A DNA stretch of 64,000 bases. It comes from Legionella_C sp048541585. GTDB taxonomy: Bacteria > Pseudomonadota > Gammaproteobacteria > Legionellales > Legionellaceae. The notes beneath the pieces are model-generated. The model was not told the origin of the DNA. It worked only from the letters and a program-made list of their open reading frames with translations, and made no database searches. Shown here piece by piece: positions 33,297 to 42,391 of the stretch; position 1 is the first letter of the stretch; the number at the start of each line of letters is the position of its first letter. Made by a program: the position numbers and the translations under genes. The DNA lies in NCBI RefSeq assembly GCF_048541585.1, contig NZ_CP183303.1, positions 558,001-622,000 on the forward strand, read 5' to 3'.

Positions 33297-36074
33297 TTAT
33301 TTTAATGATAGATTAATGGGATTTTTATAATAATTAATAATTTTACTAGCAAGCCAGCCGCCATCATCACTTGGGAAACTACTTACACTGGTAGTATTGC
33401 CGCCTCCCCATAAAATCGAGAATACATGACTGTTTGCTGCTTGTTGTAAATTGTTAGTTTGCCAATTATAGAGATTTGTGGTTCCTGAAGGGTCCATCTG
33501 TAAATAATTAATAATGCTACTGGTACCATAGATGCCAGTAGGCAATGTAGTATTTGCTATATAGTTGCGTAGATTAGTTAAGGGATTATAGCTGTCGCCA
33601 AAAAAGAAGTCAGGTTCTGTTGAGGCATGATTATTACGTGGGTCTACATCATTAGACTGCTGTTGTAAGTGGCCTCCAGGTATTTGCCACAACATAACAG
33701 GCATATTACCTAACGCTTCAGAGATATTTTTTACATAATTTAAAACATTAGTCCAATCTCTAGCATTAAATAGGTAGCCGATACCTGTAGCACTAGGAAT
33801 AGCGTCCATCTCATATTTATCAAATACTATAAAATCAGGTGTATAAGGACTAGCATACGTCTTCGTTGCTTTAATTAAAGCAGCGGTGGGGTCACTAATT
33901 GTGGTTTTTAAAGTAGTCGCATCATAATTTTGATGTACCCAATTAGAGCTTCCAACTCCCCATAAATTAACTTGCCAACCAAAGGTAACATTAGGTGCAA
34001 ATTGACGAATTAACCAATTAGTAGATTCTGCCCAGCCAGGAAAATCATTGGTAAACGAAGGTATAGTAATAGAACTGGGTACAGTTGGATTTGCGGTGCA
34101 ATTATTAAAATACTGTATTTTATAAGTATCCCAAATACTCATTGCTGACCAATTATCGGTAGTTTTACTACGTATAGCTGCAAACAGTTGCTCGTAATTT
34201 AAACCACTGCCATAAGTAGTATCGATAGTAGAGGTGGCAAAACAAATGGCTGTAGCTAGCGCCTTTGCTAAAGGTACTTGACTAATTGCAGCATTAGCCT
34301 GACTCATTAAGTTTCCTTGCTGCATCATACCTAACAAATCTGGATTAAGAATAATAGAAGCAGGGTAAGGCATTTGTGGTGTCTTATAGGACTGTAATTT
34401 TTGGGATTCCATAATGAGATTAATATAATGCATAACTAAATTATCATATTCAAAATCCGTAAAGGTGGCGCCTCCACTCATCTGAGCTGTATAAATTACC
34501 ATGGTGGGTATAACGCGATTTGCGATATTGTGTTGCTGATAGTAGGTAGTTAAAGCTTGAGCTTGTTCCACTGTTTGCAGATCAAAAATAGGATAGATAA
34601 TTTGTCCTGGATCACCATTACCACCTAGCCCTGCATATTTAAAAATAGTATCTATAGGTCGAGATTCAAGGGATAACTTAGTAGCAGGCGAATCATCAGT
34701 AACTGCTCCCATAGCAAGGTATGCTGGCCAGCCTGGTACAGCTATTTTACCAGCTGAGAAAGTAATGGTTTCGCTGCTGTTAACTGAAGTAGTCAATGGT
34801 TGCGGGTTAAAATTGACTGAATAACCTGAAATTGAATTAGTAGAAACAGTATAAATTGCTCCGAGTGGCAGATTTAATACAGTAGAGCCTGAGCCATTAA
34901 CTAAGGGGATAGTTTTCTTAACAGGATTAGAACCATCAGTAGGCGTTAAAGTTACAGTAATAGAAGTAACCGAGGCGGGTAGGCCATTAATTTTTAATGT
35001 CACTGGTGTTTGCGTAACAACTGTACAACTATAAGCTAATTGCACAGTTGGTGCAGAAGCAGCCGCCGTTGCTGAGGTAGGTGTAAAGCTTGGAATGCAG
35101 TTATACCCATTATAGCTAATTGCGGGGGTAGAAAAAGTATAACTAACACCACTTACTAATTGATTGACCGTAGTAGTAGCATTCCACTTAACTGCTGCAG
35201 TCGTTGAACTATGATTATCTGCTCGAGTAAGGGTTACGGTGGGTGTTGCAGTATAGCCTGATAATTGGCTAGGTAAGGCTTGGAGTTTAATATTAATCGC
35301 ACCTGTATTGGCTTGAGCTGCATAACTAATACTTGAGAGAACGGTGCTATTAGCAGTCACCGTAACAGTGCTAGGACTCGCGCTACCTTGATAAACAACG
35401 CCATTACTATCCGTTACACTCAATGGCGAAATAACATAGGTGCCTGCGGCTATTCCTGATATTGTTTGTCGACCAGACCAAGGGACTTGCGCGCTACTTA
35501 TAGGTTGACCATTTAAAGTAATATTAACTAAAGCATAAGGTTGACTAACATTAGCTGGTTTAAGAGAAGTATTAGTTAAAGTTATCGCTCCAGTAGCGGG
35601 ACTAGTCTGTAAGTATACTTTTACAGAATTTGCGACATAATCAGCCGTGGGTGCACCATAGATAATGGTAATTGAGCTACCTTTAGGTAATATGCTATTA
35701 CTGCCAGTAGAAGTTGGGAAGTGTAGATTAAGTGTGGCTAAAAAACTACCTCCTGCTTGTGTTTGCGACGTAATTTGTAAGGTATTGTCTGGATAGGATA
35801 GGGGAGAAAAATCACCCCAAAAAGGAGTATTTAGAGCAGAGGCATTGGTAAACGTAATAGCTGCGTTTTGAAAATCGACTGCTTGGCTACAATTATTAAT
35901 TAGTTTTAATGAAATAGTTTTCCAAGAGCTATTCCCAGTTGAACTAAAATTTGCCGTAATACAGCTAGTAGGTTGAGCAATTTGATAAATCGTATTAGTT
36001 TTAAGACTGGATAAGGCAAAGGTATTTTGTATAGAAAATAGAAATGAAAAAATTAGTAAGATAAGTCGCTTCAT
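33297..36074 (-). CDS. Large secreted multidomain protein, putative carbohydrate-binding/glycoside hydrolase-like
   Basis: This 925-residue protein begins with a signal peptide (cleavage near FALS, residue 21). Residues about 35-155 look like a cellulose/chitin-binding beta-sandwich (WKTISLKLINNCSQAVDFQN, PFWGDFSPL). Three Thr/Ser-rich Ig-like units follow to about 445. The C-terminal 480 residues (from VPGWPAYLAMGAVTDD) look like a TIM-barrel catalytic domain: PDFIVFDKYEMDAI, MLWQIPGGHL and SILWGGGNTT are loops with acidic and aromatic residues. I cannot assign a CAZy family. The composition and signal peptide suggest type II secretion. GAGGAC precedes the start. Confidence 0.65.
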   Translation of the reverse strand: MKRLILLIFSFLFSIQNTFALSSLKTNTIYQIAQPTSCITANFSSTGNSSWKTISLKLINNCSQAVDFQNAAITFTNASALNTPFWGDFSPLSYPDNTLQITSQTQAGGSFLATLNLHFPTSTGSNSILPKGSSITIIYGAPTADYVANSVKVYLQTSPATGAITLTNTSLKPANVSQPYALVNITLNGQPISSAQVPWSGRQTISGIAAGTYVISPLSVTDSNGVVYQGSASPSTVTVTANSTVLSSISYAAQANTGAINIKLQALPSQLSGYTATPTVTLTRADNHSSTTAAVKWNATTTVNQLVSGVSYTFSTPAISYNGYNCIPSFTPTSATAAASAPTVQLAYSCTVVTQTPVTLKINGLPASVTSITVTLTPTDGSNPVKKTIPLVNGSGSTVLNLPLGAIYTVSTNSISGYSVNFNPQPLTTSVNSSETITFSAGKIAVPGWPAYLAMGAVTDDSPATKLSLESRPIDTIFKYAGLGGNGDPGQIIYPIFDLQTVEQAQALTTYYQQHNIANRVIPTMVIYTAQMSGGATFTDFEYDNLVMHYINLIMESQKLQSYKTPQMPYPASIILNPDLLGMMQQGNLMSQANAAISQVPLAKALATAICFATSTIDTTYGSGLNYEQLFAAIRSKTTDNWSAMSIWDTYKIQYFNNCTANPTVPSSITIPSFTNDFPGWAESTNWLIRQFAPNVTFGWQVNLWGVGSSNWVHQNYDATTLKTTISDPTAALIKATKTYASPYTPDFIVFDKYEMDAIPSATGIGYLFNARDWTNVLNYVKNISEALGNMPVMLWQIPGGHLQQQSNDVDPRNNHASTEPDFFFGDSYNPLTNLRNYIANTTLPTGIYGTSSIINYLQMDPSGTTNLYNWQTNNLQQAANSHVFSILWGGGNTTSVSSFPSDDGGWLASKIINYYKNPINLSLK

Positions 36075-36466
36075 TTGGCAGTCCTCTCATTTATGGCCAC
36101 AGTGTTACTTATTAGTTAAATTGATAGCCAGTATGACAACTATTAGTATTTTTCGGCAATAAATTTAGCTAATCTATTCCGATATTTGATTAAACGGCAA
36201 CTAGTTACCTCACTTAAGTTAACATCTGAGCTAAATTATCTCAATTTCTGCTGCGAAAATGATTAATAACATGTAGGTGTTTTATGAAAGGTTTATTAAT
36301 GAAGCTTCTTATTCACTGACATCATCTACTAAGTATTTTTTACTGGGATTTGCGATTAAATTGTTAGATGGGTGCAATTATATACCGCTATTAAATAGAA
36401 ATTAGTATAATGGCCATGTTATTAAATATGGCCATTTAACTTATAGTATAAAAACAATTTCTTTGA
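36075..36466. other. Gene-free spacer between two leftward secreted-protein genes
   Basis: This 392 bp AT-rich region has no credible gene. It should contain the promoter of the 925-residue protein gene on its left side and the 3' end of the cysteine-rich peptide transcript on its right. No family repeat is recognised in it. Confidence 0.35.
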
Positions 36467-36691
36467 TTAATGTCTGCAGATACAGCCACGAGTTCCGCGA
36501 TGACAACGATGCCCATTCACATCACGGCACCATTTGCCAATTTTATTCTTTTGGCAGACACAGTTTTGTGTTCCAGAATTGCAAACCATTCCATTTACTC
36601 CCATACAAGGGCTTCCTGGCATACCGGCAAATGCTAAATTGGCCATTGTAAAGCATATAATACCTAATAAAGGTGATAAGAATTTTTTCAT
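36467..36691 (-). CDS. Small secreted cysteine-rich peptide with two identical cysteine frameworks
   Basis: I do not recognise this 74-residue protein. The start is very clear, with AAGGAGGGAG just upstream of the ATG. A signal peptide ends near FA-GMPG (residue 22), leaving about 52 basic residues. Eight cysteines (29, 37, 44, 46, 55, 63, 70, 72) form two copies of C-x7-C-x6-C-x-C, so the mature peptide is a tandem duplication (CMGVNGMVC... and CRDVNGHRC...). Four disulfides are likely in the periplasm or outside. It might be a defensin-like peptide, metal binder or inhibitor; none is proven. Confidence 0.75.
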   Translation of the reverse strand: MKKFLSPLLGIICFTMANLAFAGMPGSPCMGVNGMVCNSGTQNCVCQKNKIGKWCRDVNGHRCHRGTRGCICRH

Positions 36692-36793
36692 GACTCCCTC
36701 CTTGGTTTTATTCAGACACTCAAAATTAAATTGTAGTTAACTATCAACACAAATCAATTTGCTTTTTAAAATAATGTTGTAGTTATTGGCGGG

Positions 36794-36956
36794 TTATGCA
36801 AGAGGTCTAGTCATAAAAATAGCGCCTTGCATATATAAAAAGGTAATATGATCTTTATAAAGTTCACATACAACTTCGCCCCCACGTTGCGAGAGCTGCC
36901 ATGCCATGAAACAACTGATTAGTAAATGCATCAACGTGATATATAGCAATTTTCAT
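36794..36956 (-). pseudogene. Remnant of a PhzF-family isomerase gene (large internal deletion)
   Basis: From ATG at 36956 the reading MKIAIYHVDAFTNQLFHG matches the N-terminus of PhzF/YddE-family proteins, followed by MAAL where NPAAV is expected. About 65 bases on, another frame gives LSQRGGEVVCELYKDHITFL then YMQGAIFM, which resembles the C-terminal strand block of the same family. The 230 or so residues between are gone and the frame is broken. The stop codon lies in AGACCTCTTGCATAACC, which matches an end of the 48311 element, so that element may have helped cause the deletion. Confidence 0.6.
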
Positions 36957-37030
36957 AATTAATCTTTAAAGGATTATTTGTTAGTAGTATTTGAATCATT
37001 TTAACTCTGTTAGTATAACTGGTTTCTCGT

Positions 37031-37885
37031 CTAGCCGTTAAATACACCCTGATAAAAATTAGCTAAATGCTTTGCAACCTCATCTGGTTTTTCCATATGC
37101 AAGTGATGTCCACCATCTACACTAAAGATTTGTAAATTTTTTACAGCCGCAATCCGATGTTTAATGTCATTTTCATTAAACAAAGAGCCTTGTTTTGCAA
37201 GAATAAGGCTTATTGGTGCCGTAATGCCTTGAAGACAGGAAAGAATTTGTGTTTCTGTTAAGCGTAAAGGGCTAGGGTATACTAGCCGCCTATCATGGTG
37301 CCAGTAAAACTGACCATTTACTTCACTTACTCCACGCTCACAAAGCAGTTTAACAAATTCAAAGGATAAAAAGCCTTGAGCGGCGCGAGCTTCTGCTGCT
37401 AAATCCAAAGAAGAATAATATTTAAGCTTTCGGGGTCCTTTTTCACTAATCTTATTAATGTAGTTACTTAGTTGCTCGCGGCAAGTCTCTTCACTACGCG
37501 AAAAAGGACCAAGCCCTTCAATCAGTGCTACCGAGGCAATATGTAATGGTGCAATACCTGCTAATAGGCTTGCCAAACAAGCGCCTAGCGAATGGCCAAG
37601 CAAATGAATTTTTTTAATATGTAATGCATCAATAATATTCATTAAAGTAAAAAGGCCATCAATAAAATGGTAATAACTTCCTTCACTTAAAGGGGAAGAT
37701 AGCCCATGCCCTGGTAAATCAATAGCTATAACATAGAAATCGTGCTCTAGATAAGGCGCAAGAGGTAAAAAAGAATTAGCATTATCAAGCCAGCCATGTA
37801 TTGCTAGAAGGGGAGGTAAAGTTCGCTTACCCCAGGTTTTAATAGCGATGGTAAAACCCGGAATAGTTAAATTAAATTCTTCCAT
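37031..37885 (-). CDS. Alpha/beta-fold serine hydrolase
   Basis: ATG at 37885 gives 284 residues; a TTG eight codons earlier is less likely. The protein has the oxyanion motif HGWLDNANSF, the nucleophile elbow LLGHSLGACLAS and a late catalytic histidine in GGHHLHMEKPDEV. It resembles esterase/epoxide-hydrolase-like alpha/beta hydrolases related to serine hydrolase-like proteins. The substrate is unknown. No signal peptide is seen, so it should act in the cytosol. It is flanked by the PhzF remnant and by a small exported protein gene. Confidence 0.88.
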   Translation of the reverse strand: MEEFNLTIPGFTIAIKTWGKRTLPPLLAIHGWLDNANSFLPLAPYLEHDFYVIAIDLPGHGLSSPLSEGSYYHFIDGLFTLMNIIDALHIKKIHLLGHSLGACLASLLAGIAPLHIASVALIEGLGPFSRSEETCREQLSNYINKISEKGPRKLKYYSSLDLAAEARAAQGFLSFEFVKLLCERGVSEVNGQFYWHHDRRLVYPSPLRLTETQILSCLQGITAPISLILAKQGSLFNENDIKHRIAAVKNLQIFSVDGGHHLHMEKPDEVAKHLANFYQGVFNG

Positions 37886-38055
37886 TAGAATGAGAGAAAG
37901 TATAGGCAATGGATAATTTATTGTGAATTACATTGTACTTCTTGCCAAGGAAAAATTAGTTATAATTCGTCTTCTGTGAAAGAGGTCTATTTTATTAATT
38001 GCGATGCGCTAAGGTAGCGCATCAATTTAAATTAACGTTGCAAGTGTTAATTTTA

Positions 38056-38445
38056 TTAAATCACTTGATTTTGGCGAGTGTGGCAAAGCTTTTTATTAAC
38101 CGGAACCTCTAGTATCTTTTGGTCTTTAATCCAATAAACAAAATTGACATGAAAATCTTTATGAAATAAATCTTGTACTTGCTCATCTTCACAAGCATTT
38201 TCCTCAATAATATTTTTATTCTCTTCTTTTACTTCTAATGCATGCTGCACATCAATATCTTTAATTTGATAAGTAAACGTTACCGTATCATCTTTTAAGC
38301 GGATATCATTTAGCTGTGTTCTGCTATCAACCATAAGAGGTAAACCCTCATTTAATTTTATCTCATTAGAAGCTGCATAAATTAATCCACTACCTATTGT
38401 CGCACTAACTAGACAAATAATTTTTTTACACCAGGATCGCTGCAT
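38056..38445 (-). CDS. Small exported protein of unknown function
   Basis: This 129-residue protein has a signal peptide (residues 1-25, cleavage near IYA-ASN) and AAAGGAG before the ATG. The mature part is acidic (VKEENKNIIEENACEDEQ) with two cysteines (about 84 and 121) that could pair. Two similar hydrophobic strands, VTFTYQIKDI and VNFVYWIKDQ, may represent a short internal repeat. I recognise no family; export to the periplasm is well supported but the role is not. Confidence 0.65.
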   Translation of the reverse strand: MQRSWCKKIICLVSATIGSGLIYAASNEIKLNEGLPLMVDSRTQLNDIRLKDDTVTFTYQIKDIDVQHALEVKEENKNIIEENACEDEQVQDLFHKDFHVNFVYWIKDQKILEVPVNKKLCHTRQNQVI

Positions 38446-38698
38446 AGCTTTCTCCTTTAATAAATTACTATTATAGTTATATGTTGACTCAATTTTATTG
38501 ACAACTACTATAGAATAACATAGAGTAATATTTTACACAAATTTAGTGACATTTATTTATTTTATTTTTGTGACATTTTTGCATAAATGGTAAAAAGTAA
38601 AAAATTTTACTAACTATATTATTAAATTAAGGTTTGCTACTTTAAAAAGAAATTAATAATGCTATGCTTATAATTCTGTTAACTTAAGGTTACACATT

Positions 38699-39457
38699 AT
38701 GAAGCAACCGCGACAGAGTGTGTCGCTGGTAACTTATAATATTCATAAAGGTTTTGGCGTTGGCAAATTAAGATTTTTGCTACCTGAAATGCGCTATGCA
38801 TTGTCTAAATTAAATCCGGATTTTGTATTCTTGCAAGAAGTGCAAGGTTCTCATCAACGGCGAGCTCAGAGAATACAAACTTGGCCAGATTTACCTCAGT
38901 TTGAATATATTGCTGAGAAGGAGTGGCCACATTATTTATATGCAAAAAATGCTATTTATCAGTCTGGGCATCATGGGAATGCCATTTTAAGCAAATACCC
39001 TTTTGTTAGTTTTGAAAATATTAATGTATCAAGACAAAATAGGGCCTCTCGAAGTATATTACATGGACAAATTAAATTAGATAATAATCAAATTTTACAT
39101 TTACTCTGTGTACATCTAGGCCTCTTTAAGGCTGAGCGGGCCTCTCAATGCCGAGCCTTAGTGAGACGTATTATAGATGCCATACCTGATAATGAGCCGC
39201 TTTTAATGGCTGGTGATTTTAATGATTGGCAAATGCATTTATCGCAACCTTTGTCTGATGCATTAGGTATTCAAGAAGCATTTAAAGTTTTAGATGGGCA
39301 GCATGCACGTTCATTTCCGGCATTAAAGCCTACTTTATGCATTGATCGTATTTATTATCGTGGTCTAACTGCGGAGAAAGCACAGTGTTTCAGTGGTAAA
39401 CCATGGCGAACTTTATCTGATCATCTACCATTATTTGCCAAATTTCACTTAATTTAA
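38699..39457 (+). CDS. Endonuclease/exonuclease/phosphatase-family hydrolase
   Basis: This 252-residue protein shows EEP family motifs in order: LVTYNIHKGFG, FVFLQEVQG (metal-binding Glu), GHHGNAILSKYP, LCVHLGLF, MAGDFNDW (catalytic Asp and Asn) and the terminal SDHLPLFAKF. It resembles E. coli YbhP and the DNase/phosphodiesterase-like members. It starts without a signal peptide. Substrate could be nucleic acid, phospholipid headgroup or sugar phosphate; sequence alone does not decide. A hairpin follows at 39497. Confidence 0.88.
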   Translation: MKQPRQSVSLVTYNIHKGFGVGKLRFLLPEMRYALSKLNPDFVFLQEVQGSHQRRAQRIQTWPDLPQFEYIAEKEWPHYLYAKNAIYQSGHHGNAILSKYPFVSFENINVSRQNRASRSILHGQIKLDNNQILHLLCVHLGLFKAERASQCRALVRRIIDAIPDNEPLLMAGDFNDWQMHLSQPLSDALGIQEAFKVLDGQHARSFPALKPTLCIDRIYYRGLTAEKAQCFSGKPWRTLSDHLPLFAKFHLI

Positions 39458-39496
39458 ATAAATAATATATTAGCTATTTATTTAGAGACCTAGTAG

Positions 39497-39516
39497 GTTG
39501 GGCCACTCGGCCCAAC
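39497..39516. terminator. GTTGGGCC hairpin between convergent genes
   Basis: GTTGGGCC-ACTC-GGCCCAAC is a perfect 8 bp GC-rich stem with a 4 base loop between the EEP hydrolase and the aldolase, which converge here. It may stop both transcripts. The same core appears at 25541-25561, so it may also be a small dispersed repeat. Confidence 0.5.
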
Positions 39517-39554
39517 AATGAATTTTGACTATTACTTGATAATAGCTTAAAAAA

Positions 39555-40571
39555 TTACTCTTGTTCCATATGAGCTTGATACTCACCAAAGCATGCCATA
39601 CTGTTTAAGCGTGCACGCTTTAATAACGCAGCTTGTGCTGCCTCAATGTTTGCTGAATTCCCTTGCCAAATTTTCAAGCAATCTTCCTGTAGTGCGCGAC
39701 CATATGAAAAGCTTAAATTCCAGGGTTGATAACCGAGGTGATTAATTGCATTTAAATTAGCTGTTGCCTGTTCAGAAGTTTGCCCGCCTGATAAGAAGTT
39801 AATACTAGGTACAGCAGCGGGAACAGTATTACGAAAAACGCTAAGAGTATATTCAGCAATCTCCTCAGGTGAGCTAAAAGGTTGCGCTTCTTTACCATTG
39901 GTAACCATGCTTGGCTTAAGAATAATATTCTCTAAATCGATTTGATAAACGAATAACGCTTTAAAAACTTCATGTAACACCATTTCTGAAGCTTCAGCAC
40001 ATAACTCAATGCTATGATTTCCATCAATTAAAACTTCAGGTTCTACAATTGGAACAATCCCTACTGATTGACAGCAGGCTGCATAACGCGCTAAATTCTC
40101 AGCACCTGCTTTCATAGCTGCTAAGCTTGGAGTAGCCTCGCTGATAGAATAAACGTTGCGCCATTTAGCAAAACGGGCGCCTAATTGTTTAAATTGGATT
40201 AACCTTTCTTCTAGGCCGTCTAATCCTTGAGTTACTTTTTCATTATCAGTATTAGCTAAACTAATTAAGCCCTTATCAACTTTAATGCCAGGTACAATAC
40301 CTTTTTGTCTAAATAATTCTGGAATCGGTGTACCCTTATCATCACTTTGTTTAAAGGTGTCTTCAAATAAAATTACCCCACTGATATACTTTTCTAAGTC
40401 AGGCGTATTAGCTAGAAGAAGGCGATAATTTCGGCGATTATCTTCGGTATTTTCAACATTAATGCTGGCAAAACGTTTGCCGATAGTACCATTGCTCTCA
40501 TCGGCTGCTAGTATACCTTTCCCTTCTTGAGTTAATTGTTCTATGGTGTCTGCTAACTCTTCATAATACAT
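39555..40571 (-). CDS. Fructose-bisphosphate aldolase, class I
   Basis: This 338-residue class I aldolase interconverts fructose-1,6-bisphosphate and two triose phosphates through a lysine Schiff base, without metal. Family motifs are GILAADESNGTIGKRF, RNYRLLLANTPDLEKYISGV, ARFAKWRNVYSI, EPEVLIDG, the Schiff-base lysine in IILKPSMVT, and FLSGGQTSEQATANLNAI. Class I enzymes are less common in bacteria than class II but are found in Legionella. It is transcribed alone. Confidence 0.95.
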   Translation of the reverse strand: MYYEELADTIEQLTQEGKGILAADESNGTIGKRFASINVENTEDNRRNYRLLLANTPDLEKYISGVILFEDTFKQSDDKGTPIPELFRQKGIVPGIKVDKGLISLANTDNEKVTQGLDGLEERLIQFKQLGARFAKWRNVYSISEATPSLAAMKAGAENLARYAACCQSVGIVPIVEPEVLIDGNHSIELCAEASEMVLHEVFKALFVYQIDLENIILKPSMVTNGKEAQPFSSPEEIAEYTLSVFRNTVPAAVPSINFLSGGQTSEQATANLNAINHLGYQPWNLSFSYGRALQEDCLKIWQGNSANIEAAQAALLKRARLNSMACFGEYQAHMEQE

Positions 40572-40733
40572 GTTAATTTACACTCCCATCTTAGTTAGAC
40601 TGCAGAAATATAGTGTTACCTATAGCCGTAATACGGCACTGCAAATTTGTCAGGTTATTAGATAATATTAATTATATGTACCTTAGCCCTGTTTACTTGC
40701 GTCTTATTTAGAGCTTAAGAAATAACACTATAG

Positions 40734-41480
40734 CTACTTTGTATTACCTGAAATATATTTTTCGCGAATGATTTGTTGCATCACAAACCCACGAGTTTTT
40801 AATTCTTCAAAGCATGCATCAATCATACCGGGGTTCCCACATAAATAAACTAAATCTTGAGCAGGATCTAAGGTTATTTCGGGAAAGGCATGCTGAATAT
40901 AGCCTTTGAATTGATTTGACTCTAGATTCGTATCATTAGCGCGACTTAATTGTACTCTAAAAGTAACTTGATTTGGATATGCCTTTGCAAATGCTAAGAA
41001 TTCTTGCTCATAAAGTGCATCTTCAGGCCGTTGTACGCCTAACATAAGCAATATTTTTAAGTCAGGATTTTGCTTAAGTCGTTTAGTAAGTTCTTGTAAC
41101 ATTGCTCGGTAAGGTGTAATACCTGTACTTGTTGCTGCTAAAATATAGCGCTTGGGTAATTCTTCTTTTAAAACTAAACGCCCAAAAGGACCATTAATAT
41201 TAATTATGTCACCAGGTTTTAAGTTAAATAATAATTCAGTACCAGGCCCATTTTCTACATAGCCTGCAGCAAACTCGATGCGGTTATCCTGGTTTGGCAC
41301 ATTAGCTATACTATAACTACGCTTAAGTAGTTTACTATCTCGTTCAAAATGAATAGTAATAAACTGTCCGGCTATGTAATTAAAAGGCGGAATTTTATCT
41401 GCTTGAAAGATAAAATGTTTAACTTTAGGTGAGAGCATAAAAGCTTCTATTAAGGTAATGGGAAATAATTGTACTTGCAT
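40734..41480 (-). CDS. FAD-dependent ferredoxin/flavodoxin-NADP reductase-like oxidoreductase
   Basis: This 248-residue protein has an N-terminal FAD-binding barrel (GQFITIHFERD, LKRSYSIANV) and a C-terminal NAD(P)-binding domain (ILAATSTGITPYRAMLQEL, LLMLGVQRPEDALY, YLCGNPGMID). Those motifs match ferredoxin-NADP reductase (Fpr) and related flavin reductases. The electron partner is unknown. It is divergent from the IcmC-like gene. Confidence 0.88.
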   Translation of the reverse strand: MQVQLFPITLIEAFMLSPKVKHFIFQADKIPPFNYIAGQFITIHFERDSKLLKRSYSIANVPNQDNRIEFAAGYVENGPGTELLFNLKPGDIININGPFGRLVLKEELPKRYILAATSTGITPYRAMLQELTKRLKQNPDLKILLMLGVQRPEDALYEQEFLAFAKAYPNQVTFRVQLSRANDTNLESNQFKGYIQHAFPEITLDPAQDLVYLCGNPGMIDACFEELKTRGFVMQQIIREKYISGNTK

Positions 41481-41570
41481 GTTCTTACTACTAACTGGAA
41501 AAGTTATCTACTATAGGCTAAATAGCTCGCATTGCAAGGGGTAATCTATAAATTAAGGTATAATTAAGCT

Positions 41571-42110
41571 ATGACTGGAAATACTGATTTAATTGCAATG
41601 CTCGGCAACCTAAGCCGATCGCTTTTTTATGTGCAGCCTATAATTACTGGAATAGCTTATATGCTTGGCATTCTCTTTTTTATGACGGCCTTGCAAAAAC
41701 TACGAAAGATTGGTGATCATCGCGCAAATTCATCTTCACATGAAAGTATTTATGTTCCTATTGCTTATATATTAGGCGGAGCTGCTATCTTGTTTCTACC
41801 CTCTGCTTTAACTGCCTTATCTAATACGGTTTTTGGGGTAGGTAATATCTTATCGTATGCACAATATAATCGTAACAGTGTATTAGGTTCTATGGCGATT
41901 ATAATTCGTATTGCCGGCCTTATTTGGTTTGTACGAGGCGCTGTATTATTAAGCCATGCTAGTAATCCTGGTTCGCAATCACAAGACGGTTTAAAAGGAT
42001 TTTTGTTTTTATTTGCTGGAATTTTAGCTGTTAACTTTGATAATACGGTTAATTTCTTGTCAGGACTTATGTCTAAGATAGCCTCTGTGACCTTGAACAT
42101 TGGTACTTAA
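41571..42110 (+). CDS. IcmC/DotE-like type IVB secretion membrane protein (orphan)
   Basis: This 179-residue protein has four hydrophobic segments (about 22-42, 62-82, 108-128, 142-162), with ITGIAYMLGILFFMTALQKL, AAILFLPSALTAL, RIAGLIWFVRGAVLL and LFLFAGILAVNFDNTV motifs like those of IcmC/DotE and IcmD/DotP. These are inner-membrane parts of the Dot/Icm system that translocates effectors. No other dot/icm gene is nearby. A TATAAT (41559-41564) sits close to the start, so the message may have a very short leader. It ends 4 bases inside the convergent DUF3579 gene. Confidence 0.75.
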   Translation: MTGNTDLIAMLGNLSRSLFYVQPIITGIAYMLGILFFMTALQKLRKIGDHRANSSSHESIYVPIAYILGGAAILFLPSALTALSNTVFGVGNILSYAQYNRNSVLGSMAIIIRIAGLIWFVRGAVLLSHASNPGSQSQDGLKGFLFLFAGILAVNFDNTVNFLSGLMSKIASVTLNIGT

Positions 42111-42391
42111 TTTTCATCACAAATTTTAAGGTTATTTTTTTTTGCAAACTCCATAATTGCCTGATAGACATCGGGACTTGTTTCTTTAAGCTTTGGATCA
42201 AGTAAAACACATTTATAGCCTTGGGTGTTAATACTAGGCTGTAATAGTGGAGAGTAGTAAAGACGATTATTTTTAAAAACAGCCATAGTGCCACTCATTC
42301 TTTCTGCCCAATCACTCGGACGAAAAGTTTTCCCCTGTTCGGTAACACCTTCAATCACAATCTTTTTTTTATCAACATCAGAATTAGTCAT
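42107..42391 (-). CDS. DUF3579 family protein
   Basis: This 94-residue cytosolic protein matches DUF3579: IEGVTEQGKTFRPSDWAERM, then RLYYSPLLQPS and GYKCVLLDPKLKETSP. Its role is not known. Its 3' end overlaps that of the IcmC-like gene by 4 bases in convergent orientation. A motif set shared with betaproteobacterial members is visible, but no catalytic residue can be named. Confidence 0.85.
   Translation of the reverse strand: MTNSDVDKKKIVIEGVTEQGKTFRPSDWAERMSGTMAVFKNNRLYYSPLLQPSINTQGYKCVLLDPKLKETSPDVYQAIMEFAKKNNLKICDEN

Noticed and set aside
42073..42294. 73-residue frame antisense or out of frame across the IcmC-like and DUF3579 genes
   Set aside because: It overlaps two supported genes and has no recognisable features.
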